From Salipaludibacillus sp. CUR1 (GTDB lineage Bacteria > Bacillota > Bacilli > Bacillales > Salisediminibacteriaceae): DNA of 64,000 bases. The notes beneath the pieces were generated by a model. That model did not search any database. It worked only from the letters and a program-made list of their open reading frames with translations, and had not been told where the DNA came from. Positions 19,428 through 28,247 of this stretch are shown here, one piece after another. The stretch is taken from contig NZ_JAIWPE010000057.1 in assembly GCF_021028955.1 (NCBI RefSeq), positions 124,001-188,000 of the forward strand. The letters run 5' to 3'. Position 1 is the first letter of the stretch; each line of letters starts with the position of its first letter. The position numbers were made by a program, and so were the translations under genes.

Positions 19428-20321
19428 TTAAACTTTCAAGAACTTCCTCACGCTCATGATGCTTCCCCATACACCGACAATTGCACCGATTCCTAGCAGT
19501 AGTAAGGATGTTTGTATGGTTAAAGGGTAGACTGGTAAAAATTCAAAAAACTCTAAACCTGTACTTTCACCAATAGCTTCATAGAAACGAACGTAGCCAA
19601 AGGTCAATACACTGATTGGAACAACCGCTCCGAGGGTACCGAGAAGAAGACCTTCTATAAAAAATGGCCAGCGGATAAAGCTGTTGGTGGCACCTACGAG
19701 TTTCATAATCTGAATCTCTGTCTTCCTTGCCAAAATCGTCAGCTTAATAGTGTTGGCAATTAAAAAGATTGCTGTGAATACCAGCCCTACTATTAAACCT
19801 GCACCTACAATACGTACAAAATCTGTTGCAGAGAACAGCTGGTCGAAAATGTCCCTGCCATATTCGACGCCTTCGACATAATCCAGTTCTTCTATTTCAT
19901 GGGCAATTATTTCTGTTTCCTGAGGATCCTCAGCCCTTACTACAAAGACATCATTTAATGGATTCTCATCCCGAAGACTTTCGAAATAATCCCCTTCGTC
20001 TCCCAAACTGTCAATAAAGGCTTCCAGACCTTCCTCTTTAGGGACATATTCAACGGATTCAACCTCGTTAAAATCACCTAAACTATCTTCAAGCTCCTCC
20101 TGGTCTTCTGCCTCAGCTGTTAAATCCACAAATACCCGGATTTCCACATCGTCTTCCAGCGAGCTTGCAAAATGATTAATATTCATGATTAAAAGAAGAA
20201 AAGCTCCTACTACGAACAGGGTGACGGTCACCGCGCTAATCGAAGCAAAGGTCATCCACCCGTTTCGGATCAGGTTTTTTGAGCCTTCTTTTATGTGCCT
20301 GCCAAACGTTCTAGATTTCAT
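19428..20321 (-). CDS. ftsX: Cell-division ABC transporter permease FtsX
   Basis: A 297-residue permease with four membrane helices: one near residue 25, then three in the C-terminal half. A large extracellular loop at about 45-165 is acidic. Together with FtsE it forms a mechanosensory complex that activates peptidoglycan hydrolases. In B. subtilis FtsEX also helps place the asymmetric sporulation septum. Its start overlaps the end of ftsE by 11 bp. The downstream M23 hydrolase is the likely effector. Confidence 0.95.
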   Translation of the reverse strand: MKSRTFGRHIKEGSKNLIRNGWMTFASISAVTVTLFVVGAFLLLIMNINHFASSLEDDVEIRVFVDLTAEAEDQEELEDSLGDFNEVESVEYVPKEEGLEAFIDSLGDEGDYFESLRDENPLNDVFVVRAEDPQETEIIAHEIEELDYVEGVEYGRDIFDQLFSATDFVRIVGAGLIVGLVFTAIFLIANTIKLTILARKTEIQIMKLVGATNSFIRWPFFIEGLLLGTLGAVVPISVLTFGYVRFYEAIGESTGLEFFEFLPVYPLTIQTSLLLLGIGAIVGVWGSIMSVRKFLKV

Positions 20322-20997
20322 AGCCGTATGTCCCCCTTATTTCATCCCGGGAAATGCGGCCGCCTTCTATCGCAATTAATCGCTTGCGCATATTATCAAC
20401 AATATCTCTGTTATGAGTTGCCATCACCACAGTTGTTCCGCTCTCGTTGATTTCCTCGATAATGTGCATAATCTCCCATGAGGTTTCCGGATCAAGGTTT
20501 CCTGTCGGCTCGTCCGCAATCAGTACAGCCGGTTTGTTGACGACCGCCCGGGCTATTGCCACCCTCTGCTGTTCTCCTCCGGATAATTCATGAGGTAGGA
20601 ACCTTGCTTTATTCTTCAGACGTACAACATCAAGTACTTCCATCACTCTTTTGCGGATATTTTCTTTGCTTTCCTCGATAACTTCCATTGCAAAAGCAAC
20701 ATTTTCAAAGACTGTGAGATTAGGGAGCAGCTTAAAATCCTGGAATACCACACCAATATTCCTTCTTAAATATGGAATGTTTTTTTCTTTTATTTTTGAT
20801 AAATCTTTTCCGTCAATTGTTATTTCTCCACGAGTTGGCTTTTCCTCACGATACATCATTTTGATGAACGTAGATTTCCCCGCACCACTAGGACCAACTA
20901 CATAGACAAATTCTCCCTTTTTAATGTATATGGAAATTCCGTTAACAGCCATGACACCGTTCGGATATGTTTTCCATACATCCTGCATTTGAATCAA
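20311..20997 (-). CDS. ftsE: Cell-division ATP-binding protein FtsE
   Basis: An ABC ATPase of about 228 residues. Walker A is GPSGAGKST, the signature is LSGGEQQRVAIARA, and Walker B is VLIADEPTGNLD. It drives FtsX. The frame extends to a GTG at 21006, but that GTG directly abuts the GGGAAG ribosome site. The TTG at 20997 (reading IQMQDVWKTYPNG) has normal spacing and matches the N-terminus of known FtsE proteins, so I use it. It is first in the ftsE-ftsX-M23 operon. Confidence 0.95.
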   Translation of the reverse strand: MIQMQDVWKTYPNGVMAVNGISIYIKKGEFVYVVGPSGAGKSTFIKMMYREEKPTRGEITIDGKDLSKIKEKNIPYLRRNIGVVFQDFKLLPNLTVFENVAFAMEVIEESKENIRKRVMEVLDVVRLKNKARFLPHELSGGEQQRVAIARAVVNKPAVLIADEPTGNLDPETSWEIMHIIEEINESGTTVVMATHNRDIVDNMRKRLIAIEGGRISRDEIRGTYGYEI

Positions 20998-21274
20998 CCC
21001 TATCACTTCCCTTTAATGGTCTTTCTAAGATGCCTGTTCAGTTTACACAGCTGTAGACTACAACCCACATGGATGCAGCCGCCCCTTTTGTTCTATAATT
21101 TACGTGTATAATCAATTTTCATAATTTCCTTATTTATGTAATTAACAAGGACTTTAATAGAGTAACGTACTCGTTTCCCTTACACATTATATCATCATTG
21201 TTCGCCAAAAAAAGTTAAAGTTCATTACATTTATATTTCAAAAAGACAACATCTTTGTCATTTTTCTATTTTTT

Positions 21275-21281
21275 TCGACAA
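21275..21281 (-). promoter_or_regulatory. Spo0A-box-like heptamer upstream of ftsE
   Basis: On the minus strand the site reads TTGTCGAAA, a perfect TGTCGAA 0A-box core, about 280 bp before ftsE. The surrounding gap (20998-21413) is AT-rich. No clear -35/-10 pair was found, so the regulatory role is inferred. Confidence 0.4.
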
Positions 21282-21353
21282 GAGACTGCAATTAAGCGAT
21301 TTTTATATTTGTTAAAAAAACCATTGGTGCCGTAAGTTTCCTTTATTACCACC

Positions 21354-21389
21354 AAAAAAAGAAGGATAAAGCGGTATGCTTTATCCTTC
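21354..21389. terminator. cccB terminator
   Basis: A 12-bp stem GAAGGATAAAGC / GCTTTATCCTTC with a 5-base loop. The minus-strand tail is seven T residues; the plus strand has TTCTTTT. Confidence 0.92.
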
Positions 21390-21413
21390 TTCTTTTAAGT
21401 TAATTATGAATGC

Positions 21414-21767
21414 TTACTGGTCTGCAATCCAAGCTGACACGTCATCTGCATCATCGCCTGTGACGAGGTCAGCTGGCATAGTTCCCGGTCCAGCCTCAAT
21501 TGCTGCCCGGACTTCATCGTGAGACGAATCTTCCAGGTTAGGGCCTGAAGCACCTTCCAGGTCGCCGCCGTGACAGGATGCACAGTTCTGAGCGTAAAGC
21601 TCTTCACCGTTTGCGAGGTCGTATGTACCACCTTCGTCGGCTGCATTATCTGTTGTCTCTGCATTGTTACCGTCGTTTACCGGTTGTTCCTCGTCATTGC
21701 CGCCGTTATCCCCGCATGCCCCTAATACTAGTACTGCACCAAACATGGCAAATAGAAACTTCTTCAT
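21414..21767 (-). CDS. cccB: Lipoprotein cytochrome c551
   Basis: A 117-residue membrane-anchored c-type cytochrome. The lipobox LVLGAC is at residues 13-18, followed by an acidic Asn/Asp/Glu linker. The heme-binding CASCH and a distal methionine in GTMPADLV (the likely sixth ligand) are present. It passes electrons to terminal oxidases at the outer membrane face. The ATG at 21767 follows GAGGAGG; the upstream extension of the frame lacks a signal-peptide start and is rejected. Its position beside ftsE matches B. subtilis cccB. Confidence 0.93.
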   Translation of the reverse strand: MKKFLFAMFGAVLVLGACGDNGGNDEEQPVNDGNNAETTDNAADEGGTYDLANGEELYAQNCASCHGGDLEGASGPNLEDSSHDEVRAAIEAGPGTMPADLVTGDDADDVSAWIADQ

Positions 21768-21835
21768 GTTTCCCCTCCTCAAAAAAATATAATTGGCAGG
21801 TTTTTCTAAAACCTTCACCTACTATTATAACCTAT

Positions 21836-22732
21836 TTATTTTTTTTTGAAACCTTCTCCTAAAACTTCTGAGGCATTGCTGACCACCACAAAGGCTTCTG
21901 GATCAATTGTCTGAACAAGACGCTTGAGTTTTGTGACTTCATTCCTGCTTACTACACACATTAATACTGGCCTTTCGTGGTTCGTGTATCCTCCATACCC
22001 TGCTAACTTTGTTACTCCGCGGTCAACTTTAGTCAAAAGTCCCTGCTTAAGCTCTTCTTCATATTTTGAGATAATAATGACCATTTTGGAATATCCGAAT
22101 CCTACTTGCACCATATCAATCGTTTTTCCGGTAGTAAATAATCCAATGAGTGCATAAAGGGCGAATTCAAAGCCGAATACGGCGGCAGACAGCGCCACAA
22201 CCAGTCCATCCATTATAAAAACGCAGCCGCCCAGTGTCAGTCCTGTGTATTTATTGATTATTTGAGCGGCCAGATCAGTGCCCCCGGTTGAGGAATTAGA
22301 CCTGAAGACGATGCCCAGTCCCAGCCCAACACCTATGCCGCCAAATATGGCAGCTAAAAGCGGATCCATCGTTGCCGGTTCCATATGCCTCGTTAAGTAA
22401 ACGACAAACGGGAGAAAGAGTGTCCCTGCAAGCGTTTTGGTTCCATACAATATGCTTCCTCTGAGGCTTCCGCCAAGCAGCAGCACACCCGCAATAAATA
22501 ACGGAACGTTAAGCGCCCATTGGGTATAAGCGGGTTCAAAATAAAAAACGTTATAAATAATCGTAGAAATACCGGCAACCCCGCCCGAAGCTATCTGATT
22601 CGGCAAAAGAAAAATATTAAATGCGACCGCGACGATAGCCGAACCTGCGAACACGTGGGCAAATTCGAAAATAGTCCGTTGTACCGGCGTGAGCGGCTCC
22701 TGGTCTCTTCTGTTCTGAATCCTTTTCATCAT
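21836..22732 (-). CDS. yvjA: YitT/DUF2179-family membrane protein (YvjA-like)
   Basis: A protein of about 298 residues with five to six membrane helices (IASGGVAGISTI and GVGLGLGIVFRSNSSTGGTDL are family blocks). A C-terminal cytoplasmic DUF2179 domain ends in DPEAFVVVSNASEVLGEGF. Its role is unknown. Several Met codons lie at the N-terminus; the ATG at 22732 has the best spacing to AGGTGA. Position next to cccB and prfB agrees with B. subtilis yvjA. Confidence 0.85.
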   Translation of the reverse strand: MMKRIQNRRDQEPLTPVQRTIFEFAHVFAGSAIVAVAFNIFLLPNQIASGGVAGISTIIYNVFYFEPAYTQWALNVPLFIAGVLLLGGSLRGSILYGTKTLAGTLFLPFVVYLTRHMEPATMDPLLAAIFGGIGVGLGLGIVFRSNSSTGGTDLAAQIINKYTGLTLGGCVFIMDGLVVALSAAVFGFEFALYALIGLFTTGKTIDMVQVGFGYSKMVIIISKYEEELKQGLLTKVDRGVTKLAGYGGYTNHERPVLMCVVSRNEVTKLKRLVQTIDPEAFVVVSNASEVLGEGFKKK

Positions 22733-22868
22733 TTTCATCACCTGAGTTTCATAAAAGATGTTCTGACAAAGCTGTCAAATTTCTGCATGGCACAAAATCC
22801 TACAGTAGTATAGCACCGCTTCCCCCGCCTGTAAACGCGACCAGACTAACGCTTTAATGCACTGCCTC

Positions 22869-22890
22869 GCTGGGGGACAGACCCCCCAGC
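22869..22890. repeat. GC-rich intergenic palindrome, copy 2
   Basis: GCTGGGGG-ACAGA-CCCCCCAGC, directly beside the prfB terminator. It shares the core of the 675-707 palindrome, with one G fewer in the left arm. Confidence 0.8.
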
Positions 22891-22896
22891 AATTGG

Positions 22897-22943
22897 AAAA
22901 AAACCTAGATGGATGAGGGTGCTGCCTCATCCATCTAGGTTTT
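22897..22943 (-). terminator. prfB terminator
   Basis: A perfect 19-bp stem (AAAACCTAGATGGATGAGG and its complement) with a 6-base loop. T-rich on the minus strand; also able to act on the plus strand. Confidence 0.9.
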
Positions 22944-22988
22944 GTTTAACGGGACATTATTACTCTTTTTTTGGCATCATTAAGGGAA

Positions 22989-24090
22989 TCAGTCGATTTG
23001 GGAGCGTAGATACGCATCTATAAATGGAGCGAGCTGTCCGTCCATAACGGACTGGGTGTTCCCTGTTTCCATATTTGTTCTGTGGTCTTTGACCATATTA
23101 TAAGGATGGAAAACATAGGAACGGATCTGGCTCCCCCAGCCGATGTCTGACTGTTCTCCGCGCAGCTCTTCTGCTTCCTGGCGCTGCTTTTCCATTTCCT
23201 GCTGGAAAAGCTTAGCCTTTAACATCTTCATCGCTTTTTCACGGTTTTTAATCTGTGACCGTTCTGACTGGCAGCTTACGACAGTGTTTGTCGGCAAGTG
23301 CGTCATACGGACAGCTGAATCAGTTGTGTTGACGTGCTGTCCGCCTGCTCCGCTTGAACGGAACGTGTCAATGCGAAGCTCATCAGGTGACACGTTAATT
23401 TCTACATTATCATCCAGTTCCGGCATGACATCACACGAAACAAATGAAGTGTGCCGGCGTCCTGACGAATCGAATGGTGATATTCGAACAAGCCTGTGAA
23501 CGCCTTTTTCCGCTTTAAGGTAACCATAGGCATTATGTCCCTGAATAAGCAATGTAACACTTTTAACCCCTGCTTCGTCGCCAGGGAGGTAGTCCATTGT
23601 TTCTACTTTGAAACCTTTAGACTCTGCCCAACGTGTGTACATACGAAGAAGCATAGACGCCCAATCCTGGGATTCTGTTCCCCCTGCTCCCGGGTGAAGT
23701 TCCAGGATAGCATTGTTCTGGTCATACGGTTCACTCAGAAGAAGGTCCAGTTCAAATTCATTAAGCCGGTCAGCCAGTTTCTTCACCCCTGACTCAAGCT
23801 CTTTAGCCAGGTCCTCGTCTGCTTCTTCTTTAACAAGTTCAAGAGAAACTTCAAGATCCTCATGCTCTGCTTCTAAATCGCGGTATGTGTTTGTCATTGC
23901 TTTTAAGGCATTATTTTCTGAAATCACTTTTTGAGCGTTGTTTTGATCATCCCAAAATGAAGGAGTTGCCATCTTATCTTCAAGTTCAGCAATTCTGGTC
24001 TCTTTTTCTTCTAAGTCAAAGAGACCCCCTGAAGTCCGCTAATCGCTTAGCCATTGTAGACAGTTCGTTCTTAATATCTGAAAGTTCCAT
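22989..24090 (-). CDS. prfB: Peptide chain release factor 2, with programmed +1 frameshift
   Basis: RF2 recognises UGA and UAA. The gene starts at the ATG at 24090 ([17 protein letters not shown]) and reaches an in-frame TGA at 24016-24018 after 24 codons. The slippery site CTTTGAC and an upstream AGGGGG stimulator are intact. A +1 shift there joins the rest of the frame and gives 366 residues, the length of B. subtilis RF2. The peptide anticodon SPF and the catalytic GGQ (in GAGGQHVN) are present. Expression is autoregulated by RF2 level. A plain ORF caller would start at 23972 and lose the first 39 residues. Confidence 0.97.
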
Positions 24091-24138
24091 TTAAAATCAT
24101 CACCTCTGAATTTATTTACGTGCAAAGTTTGGGAATTA

Positions 24139-24159
24139 CTGGGGGGACAGACCCCCCAG
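24139..24159. repeat. GC-rich intergenic palindrome, copy 3
   Basis: CTGGGGGG-ACAGA-CCCCCCAG within GGGAATTA...CAATTGG flanks, between secA and prfB. A weak hairpin GGTGCTTT / AAAGCACC (24179-24200) beside it may end secA transcription. Confidence 0.82.
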
Positions 24160-24219
24160 CAATTGGAAATAAGGAGAAGGTGCTTTAACAGGAAAGCACC
24201 CTCTCATGGCAGCCGTTTT

Positions 24220-26739
24220 TTACTGGCCGCAGCACTGTTTGAATTTCTTGCCTGACCCGCATGGACACGGGTCATTTCTTTTTACTGTTTCACCTTTTTT
24301 AAAAGGGTTTTTTTTCTTGCTTTCTTTATTGTTTTCAGTCGTACTCTGGTGGACGGCTTTTCCTTCAGCCACCTGTTTCCGCTCCAAGTTTGACTGGATC
24401 TGGGCTTTCATAATATATCTGGAGACTTCTTCTTCAATCGAAGCAATCATCTGCTCGAACATTTCAAAGCCTTCAAATTTATATTCGCGCAGCGGATCAT
24501 TCTGCCCGTAAGCACGAAGGTGGATTCCCTGTCTAAGCTGATCCATCTGGTCAATGTGACTTGTCCATTTGGAATCAACTGTGCGAAGAAGGATCACCCG
24601 TTCGAATTCCCTCATTGTCTCTGCAGTAAACTGTTCTTCACGGTCATTATATTCCTCTGACACTTTTTCCATGATCAGCTCGACCATTTCTTCCGGCTCA
24701 AGTCCGTTAATTTCCGTTAAAGTCACTTCCCGCTCGTTGAGCACTGTGGCGTTAATATAATCAACGATCCCCTGAAGGTTCCAGTCCTCCGGCACCTCTT
24801 CCTGAGGTGTATAAAGAGACACATTACGCTCAACTGTTGACTCGAGCATTTTTTCGACAACAGGCCTTAAGTTCTCAGACTCAAGCACTTCCATACGCTG
24901 TTCATATATAACATCACGCTGCTCTCTCATGACATCGTCATATTGGAGAAGCTGCTTACGGGCATCAAAGTTGTTGCCTTCCACCCGCTTCTGGGCTTGT
25001 TCCACAGCCCGGGTGATCAGCTTACTTTCAAGAGGCTGGTCTTCTTCCATCCCCATTCTGCCCATCATTTTACTCATATTTTCAGAACCGAACCTTCGCA
25101 TGAGTGTATCTTCAAGCGACAGATAGAACTGAGAGCGGCCCGGATCTCCCTGACGCCCTGAACGTCCGCGCAGCTGATTGTCAATCCGGCGGGATTCGTG
25201 GCGCTCGGTACCGAGAACAAATAAGCCGCCGAGTTCTTTTACGCCTTCACCAAGCTTAATATCGGTTCCCCGTCCAGCCATATTTGTTGCAATGGTAACG
25301 GCTTTTTTCTGGCCTGCATTTTCAATAATCTCGGCCTCACGGGCATGGTTTTTAGCATTCAGGACGTTATGAGGCACTTTCTTCTTCTTCAGCATGGAAG
25401 AGATCAGCTCAGACGTATCCACACTCACCGTACCAACCAGCACGGGCTGTCCTTTTTCATGTAATTCCTTAATTTCTTCAATAATGGCCTTAAACTTGGC
25501 GTCGATTGTTTTATAAATTAAGTCAGGCCGGTCTTCACGGATAATCGGCTCATTTGTGGGAACAGAATACACGTTCATATTATAAATATTACGGAATTCT
25601 TCTTCCTCAGTTTTAGCCGTACCGGTCATACCTGATAATTTCTGGTACATCCGGAAGTAGTTCTGGAATGTAATTGAAGCTAGCGTCATGCTCTCCCGCT
25701 TAATTTCCAGCCCTTCCTTAGCTTCAATGGCCTGGTGGAGTCCGTCGCTGTACCGGCGGCCTTTCATCAGGCGCCCTGTGAACTGGTCAACAATGGCTAC
25801 TTCGCCGTCATCTACTACATAATCTTCATCCCTCACCATAACTTTATGGGCTTTCAGCGCCTGATTAATATGGTGATTCAACTGGACGTGCTCTGAATCG
25901 AATAAATTATCAATGTTAAAAACACGTTCTGCTTTACTGACACCGTCATCTGAAAGCTGTACGTTTTTAGTTTTTTCATCGTACGTGTAATCCACTTCTT
26001 CTTTCAGCATTCGCACAAATGAGTTAGCTGCTGTATAAAGCTCTGTCGTCCGTTCGGCAGACCCTGAAATAATCAGCGGGGTCCGGGCCTCATCAATTAA
26101 AATAGAGTCGACTTCATCGACGATGGCGAAATGGAGCTTACGCTGAACCATCTGTTCTTTATAAGTGACCATGTTATCACGGAGATAATCAAAGCCGAAC
26201 TCATTGTTCGTGCCGTAAGTCACATCCGCGGCATAAGCTTCACGCTTCTCTTCTTTGGACATCCCGCTTAAGTTCAGACCGACAGTGAGCCCTAAGAAGT
26301 TATAAAGTTTTCCCATCTCTTCAGCATCACGGCGGGCAAGATATTCGTTCACTGTCACTACGTGCACGCCCTTTTCTGTTACCGCATTTAAATAGACGGC
26401 CAATGTAGCAACAAGCGTTTTACCTTCCCCGGTTTTCATCTCGGAAATGTCGCCCCTGTGAAGGACAATCCCTCCGAGAAGCTGGACACGGTAATGGGTC
26501 AGTCCTAGAGATCTCGTTGCCCCCTCGCGGACAACCGCAAAAGCTTCTGGAAGAAGGTCTTCAAGCTTTTCACCATCCCGGTAACGCTGGCGGAACTCTT
26601 CTGTTTTTTTGCGAAGGCCTTCATCACTTAACTTTTTTACCTCATCACCAAACGAGTCAATCTGATCCAGCTGTCTGTCCAGCTTTTTCAGATGTCTTTT
26701 ATCCGTATCTCCAATGACCTTTCTTAATAAACCTAACAT
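24220..26739 (-). CDS. secA: Preprotein translocase ATPase SecA
   Basis: An 839-residue motor that pushes unfolded preproteins through SecYEG. Walker A is in [10 protein letters not shown] (about residues 100-110), and the DEAD-like motif is in [18 protein letters not shown]. The preprotein-crosslinking region and helicase motif [10 protein letters not shown] follow. The C-terminal zinc tail [13 protein letters not shown] is intact. The length matches the B. subtilis protein (841). It is monocistronic here with prfB downstream. hpf, usually just upstream, is displaced by glcT-ptsG. Confidence 0.97.
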   Translation of the reverse strand: MLGLLRKVIGDTDKRHLKKLDRQLDQIDSFGDEVKKLSDEGLRKKTEEFRQRYRDGEKLEDLLPEAFAVVREGATRSLGLTHYRVQLLGGIVLHRGDISEMKTGEGKTLVATLAVYLNAVTEKGVHVVTVNEYLARRDAEEMGKLYNFLGLTVGLNLSGMSKEEKREAYAADVTYGTNNEFGFDYLRDNMVTYKEQMVQRKLHFAIVDEVDSILIDEARTPLIISGSAERTTELYTAANSFVRMLKEEVDYTYDEKTKNVQLSDDGVSKAERVFNIDNLFDSEHVQLNHHINQALKAHKVMVRDEDYVVDDGEVAIVDQFTGRLMKGRRYSDGLHQAIEAKEGLEIKRESMTLASITFQNYFRMYQKLSGMTGTAKTEEEEFRNIYNMNVYSVPTNEPIIREDRPDLIYKTIDAKFKAIIEEIKELHEKGQPVLVGTVSVDTSELISSMLKKKKVPHNVLNAKNHAREAEIIENAGQKKAVTIATNMAGRGTDIKLGEGVKELGGLFVLGTERHESRRIDNQLRGRSGRQGDPGRSQFYLSLEDTLMRRFGSENMSKMMGRMGMEEDQPLESKLITRAVEQAQKRVEGNNFDARKQLLQYDDVMREQRDVIYEQRMEVLESENLRPVVEKMLESTVERNVSLYTPQEEVPEDWNLQGIVDYINATVLNEREVTLTEINGLEPEEMVELIMEKVSEEYNDREEQFTAETMREFERVILLRTVDSKWTSHIDQMDQLRQGIHLRAYGQNDPLREYKFEGFEMFEQMIASIEEEVSRYIMKAQIQSNLERKQVAEGKAVHQSTTENNKESKKKNPFKKGETVKRNDPCPCGSGKKFKQCCGQ

Positions 26740-26976
26740 CGGACATTGCTCCCTTTTTTCAGTTTTCTATAATTACGAAAATCGTAACATTTTCACTCGT
26801 ATACGATGCGCCTGGCTGCTATCATTCAAAAAATAAATGCTTGCTCATTAGCATGCAGGCAGAGGCACACCACCACAGCCCGTCTTTATCAAAGAAAGAT
26901 CAGGCTTTCAACTTTACGCTACCCTTCATTTTATCAGTTTGCCCACACGCTTACAAGCAGTGACAGGACACCAGGA

Positions 26977-27007
26977 AATAAATGGGGGGACAGACCCCCC
27001 ATTTATT
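26977..27007. repeat. GC-rich intergenic palindrome, copy 4
   Basis: Perfect 13-bp arms AATAAATGGGGGG / CCCCCCATTTATT around ACAGA, in the secA-glcT divergent gap, ending only 7 bp before the glcT -35. Confidence 0.85.
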
Positions 27008-27013
27008 CCCAAG

Positions 27014-27042
27014 TTGAAGTCGCGTGCTGAGTTCTCTATAAT
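27014..27042 (+). promoter_or_regulatory. Sigma-A promoter of glcT
   Basis: TTGAAG, 17 bp, TATAAT. Directly downstream, TGTAAACGCTTTTT (27051-27064) resembles the left two thirds of a cre site, so catabolite control by CcpA is possible but weakly supported. Confidence 0.75.
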
Positions 27043-27079
27043 ACTTGTATTGTAAACGCTTTTTATGACCATAGTATGA

Positions 27080-27106
27080 GGGAGCTTTTTCTGCTTGCTC
27101 CTTTTA
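27080..27106 (+). terminator. Possible leader hairpin before glcT
   Basis: A short GGAGC / GCTCC stem followed by TTTT, framed by two copies of TAGTATGA. It may attenuate glcT, but the stem is only 5-6 bp. Confidence 0.35.
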
Positions 27107-27186
27107 GATAGTATGAATGGTTTTCGCCTTACTTTTAGCCTGGGCTCGGAAACAGACTGACTATATGAATGTTCGGAGGTGATCAT

Positions 27187-28029
27187 ATGCTGTCCGTGAA
27201 AAAAGTGCTGAATAACAACGTTATCATTGCTGAACACCCCGACTATGAGGAAGTAGTTCTGATAGGCAAAGGGCTCGGCTTCGGCAAACAAACCGGACAA
27301 GAAGTGGCCGGGGAAAAAGCAGAGAAATTTTTCGTATTAAAAGATGCCAGTGAGCAGAAACAGTTTATGAATCTGCTTGAATATGTGGACGAAGAATTTA
27401 TCGGAATAATGAATGAATTTATTGAGAAGCTCGAAAGCCGCTTCGGGACAAATATGAACGAACATATTCATATCGGCCTTACCGACCACCTCTATTTTGC
27501 CGTAAAAAGGATTCGTCAGGGGCAGGGGATAAAAAACCCTTTTTTACAGGAAACAGAACTGGCTTATCCGAAGGAATATGCTGCAGCCACCGAGCTGACT
27601 GAATGGCTTAACGAAAAACTTAACGTAAGAATCCCTGAAGGAGAGATCGGCTTTATCACCCTTCATATTCACAGCGCGTTAACTAACAGGAACTTAGCTG
27701 AAATTAATAAGCATACCCAGCTGGTCAGTGAACTCGTCACTATTATTGAGGACTATTTGCAAATCAATATAGACAGGCAGGATTTAAATTATTTGCGCCT
27801 GGTCCGTCATTTGCACTCCGCAATCGAGCGCATCCAGACTGAATCCTATGTGGAAAATCAAGACAGTTTAAAAAAAGTATTGCAGGCTGAGTATCCTGTA
27901 TGCTACAATTTGTCCTGGAAGTTGATGAAAATCATGCAACAGCGCTTACAAATGTCCATACCAGATGCAGAAGCTGTCTATCTGACACTTCATCTGCAAC
28001 GGCTGGACACACCAAAAACGAATACGTAA
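27187..28029 (+). CDS. glcT: PtsGHI transcription antiterminator GlcT (BglG/SacY family)
   Basis: A 280-residue RNA-binding antiterminator. The N-terminal CAT domain (residues 1-55; MLSVKKVLNNNVIIAEH, GKGLGFGKQ) binds RNA hairpins. Two PTS regulation domains follow, with conserved histidines in HIHIGLTDHL and FITLHIHSA (PRD1) and in RLVRHLHSAIER and LTLHLQRL (PRD2). When EIIGlc is idle it phosphorylates and inactivates GlcT. The ATG at 27187 follows GGAGGTGATC; an earlier ATG at 27169 lies before that site. The RAT target is just downstream, ahead of ptsG. Confidence 0.94.
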   Translation: MLSVKKVLNNNVIIAEHPDYEEVVLIGKGLGFGKQTGQEVAGEKAEKFFVLKDASEQKQFMNLLEYVDEEFIGIMNEFIEKLESRFGTNMNEHIHIGLTDHLYFAVKRIRQGQGIKNPFLQETELAYPKEYAAATELTEWLNEKLNVRIPEGEIGFITLHIHSALTNRNLAEINKHTQLVSELVTIIEDYLQINIDRQDLNYLRLVRHLHSAIERIQTESYVENQDSLKKVLQAEYPVCYNLSWKLMKIMQQRLQMSIPDAEAVYLTLHLQRLDTPKTNT

Positions 28030-28036
28030 CGGAATT

Positions 28037-28065
28037 GTCCGGCTGAACGGACCACTTTTCTTTTT
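28037..28065 (+). terminator. glcT terminator
   Basis: GTCCG / CGGAC stem followed by CACTTTTCTTTTT, immediately after the glcT stop. The short stem makes readthrough into the RAT region likely. Confidence 0.55.
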
Positions 28066-28180
28066 CCGTGTTACTGGTTATGCAGGCATGAGAGAAAAAG
28101 GATTGTAGTAGAAAACCTCAGGTGTGAAGTCTATTCTTCACGCTGGTTTCACTGCATTCTTTTTCCCTCATGCCTTTTTT
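28066..28180 (+). promoter_or_regulatory. GlcT antitermination site (RAT) with overlapping terminator, ptsG leader
   Basis: TGTTACTGGTTATGCAGGCATGAG (28069-28092) resembles the GlcT RAT of B. subtilis ptsG. Its 3' half is also the 5' arm of a long terminator: AGGCATGAG..AAAAAG (28084-28100) pairs with CTTTTTCCCTCATGCCT (28159-28175), followed by a T-run. Binding of GlcT to the RAT would block the terminator and let ptsG be transcribed when glucose is present. Confidence 0.88.
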
Positions 28181-28247
28181 GTTTGCCTGCGCATCGTTTT
28201 TCATTACAGAAATCATTTATTTTATATTTTTTTAAGGAGATGGGATT

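Noticed and set aside
24001-24090. Considered the prfB 5' region as a frameshift mutation or pseudogene
   Set aside because: The CTTTGAC slip site with an AGGGGG stimulator is the conserved programmed frameshift of RF2.
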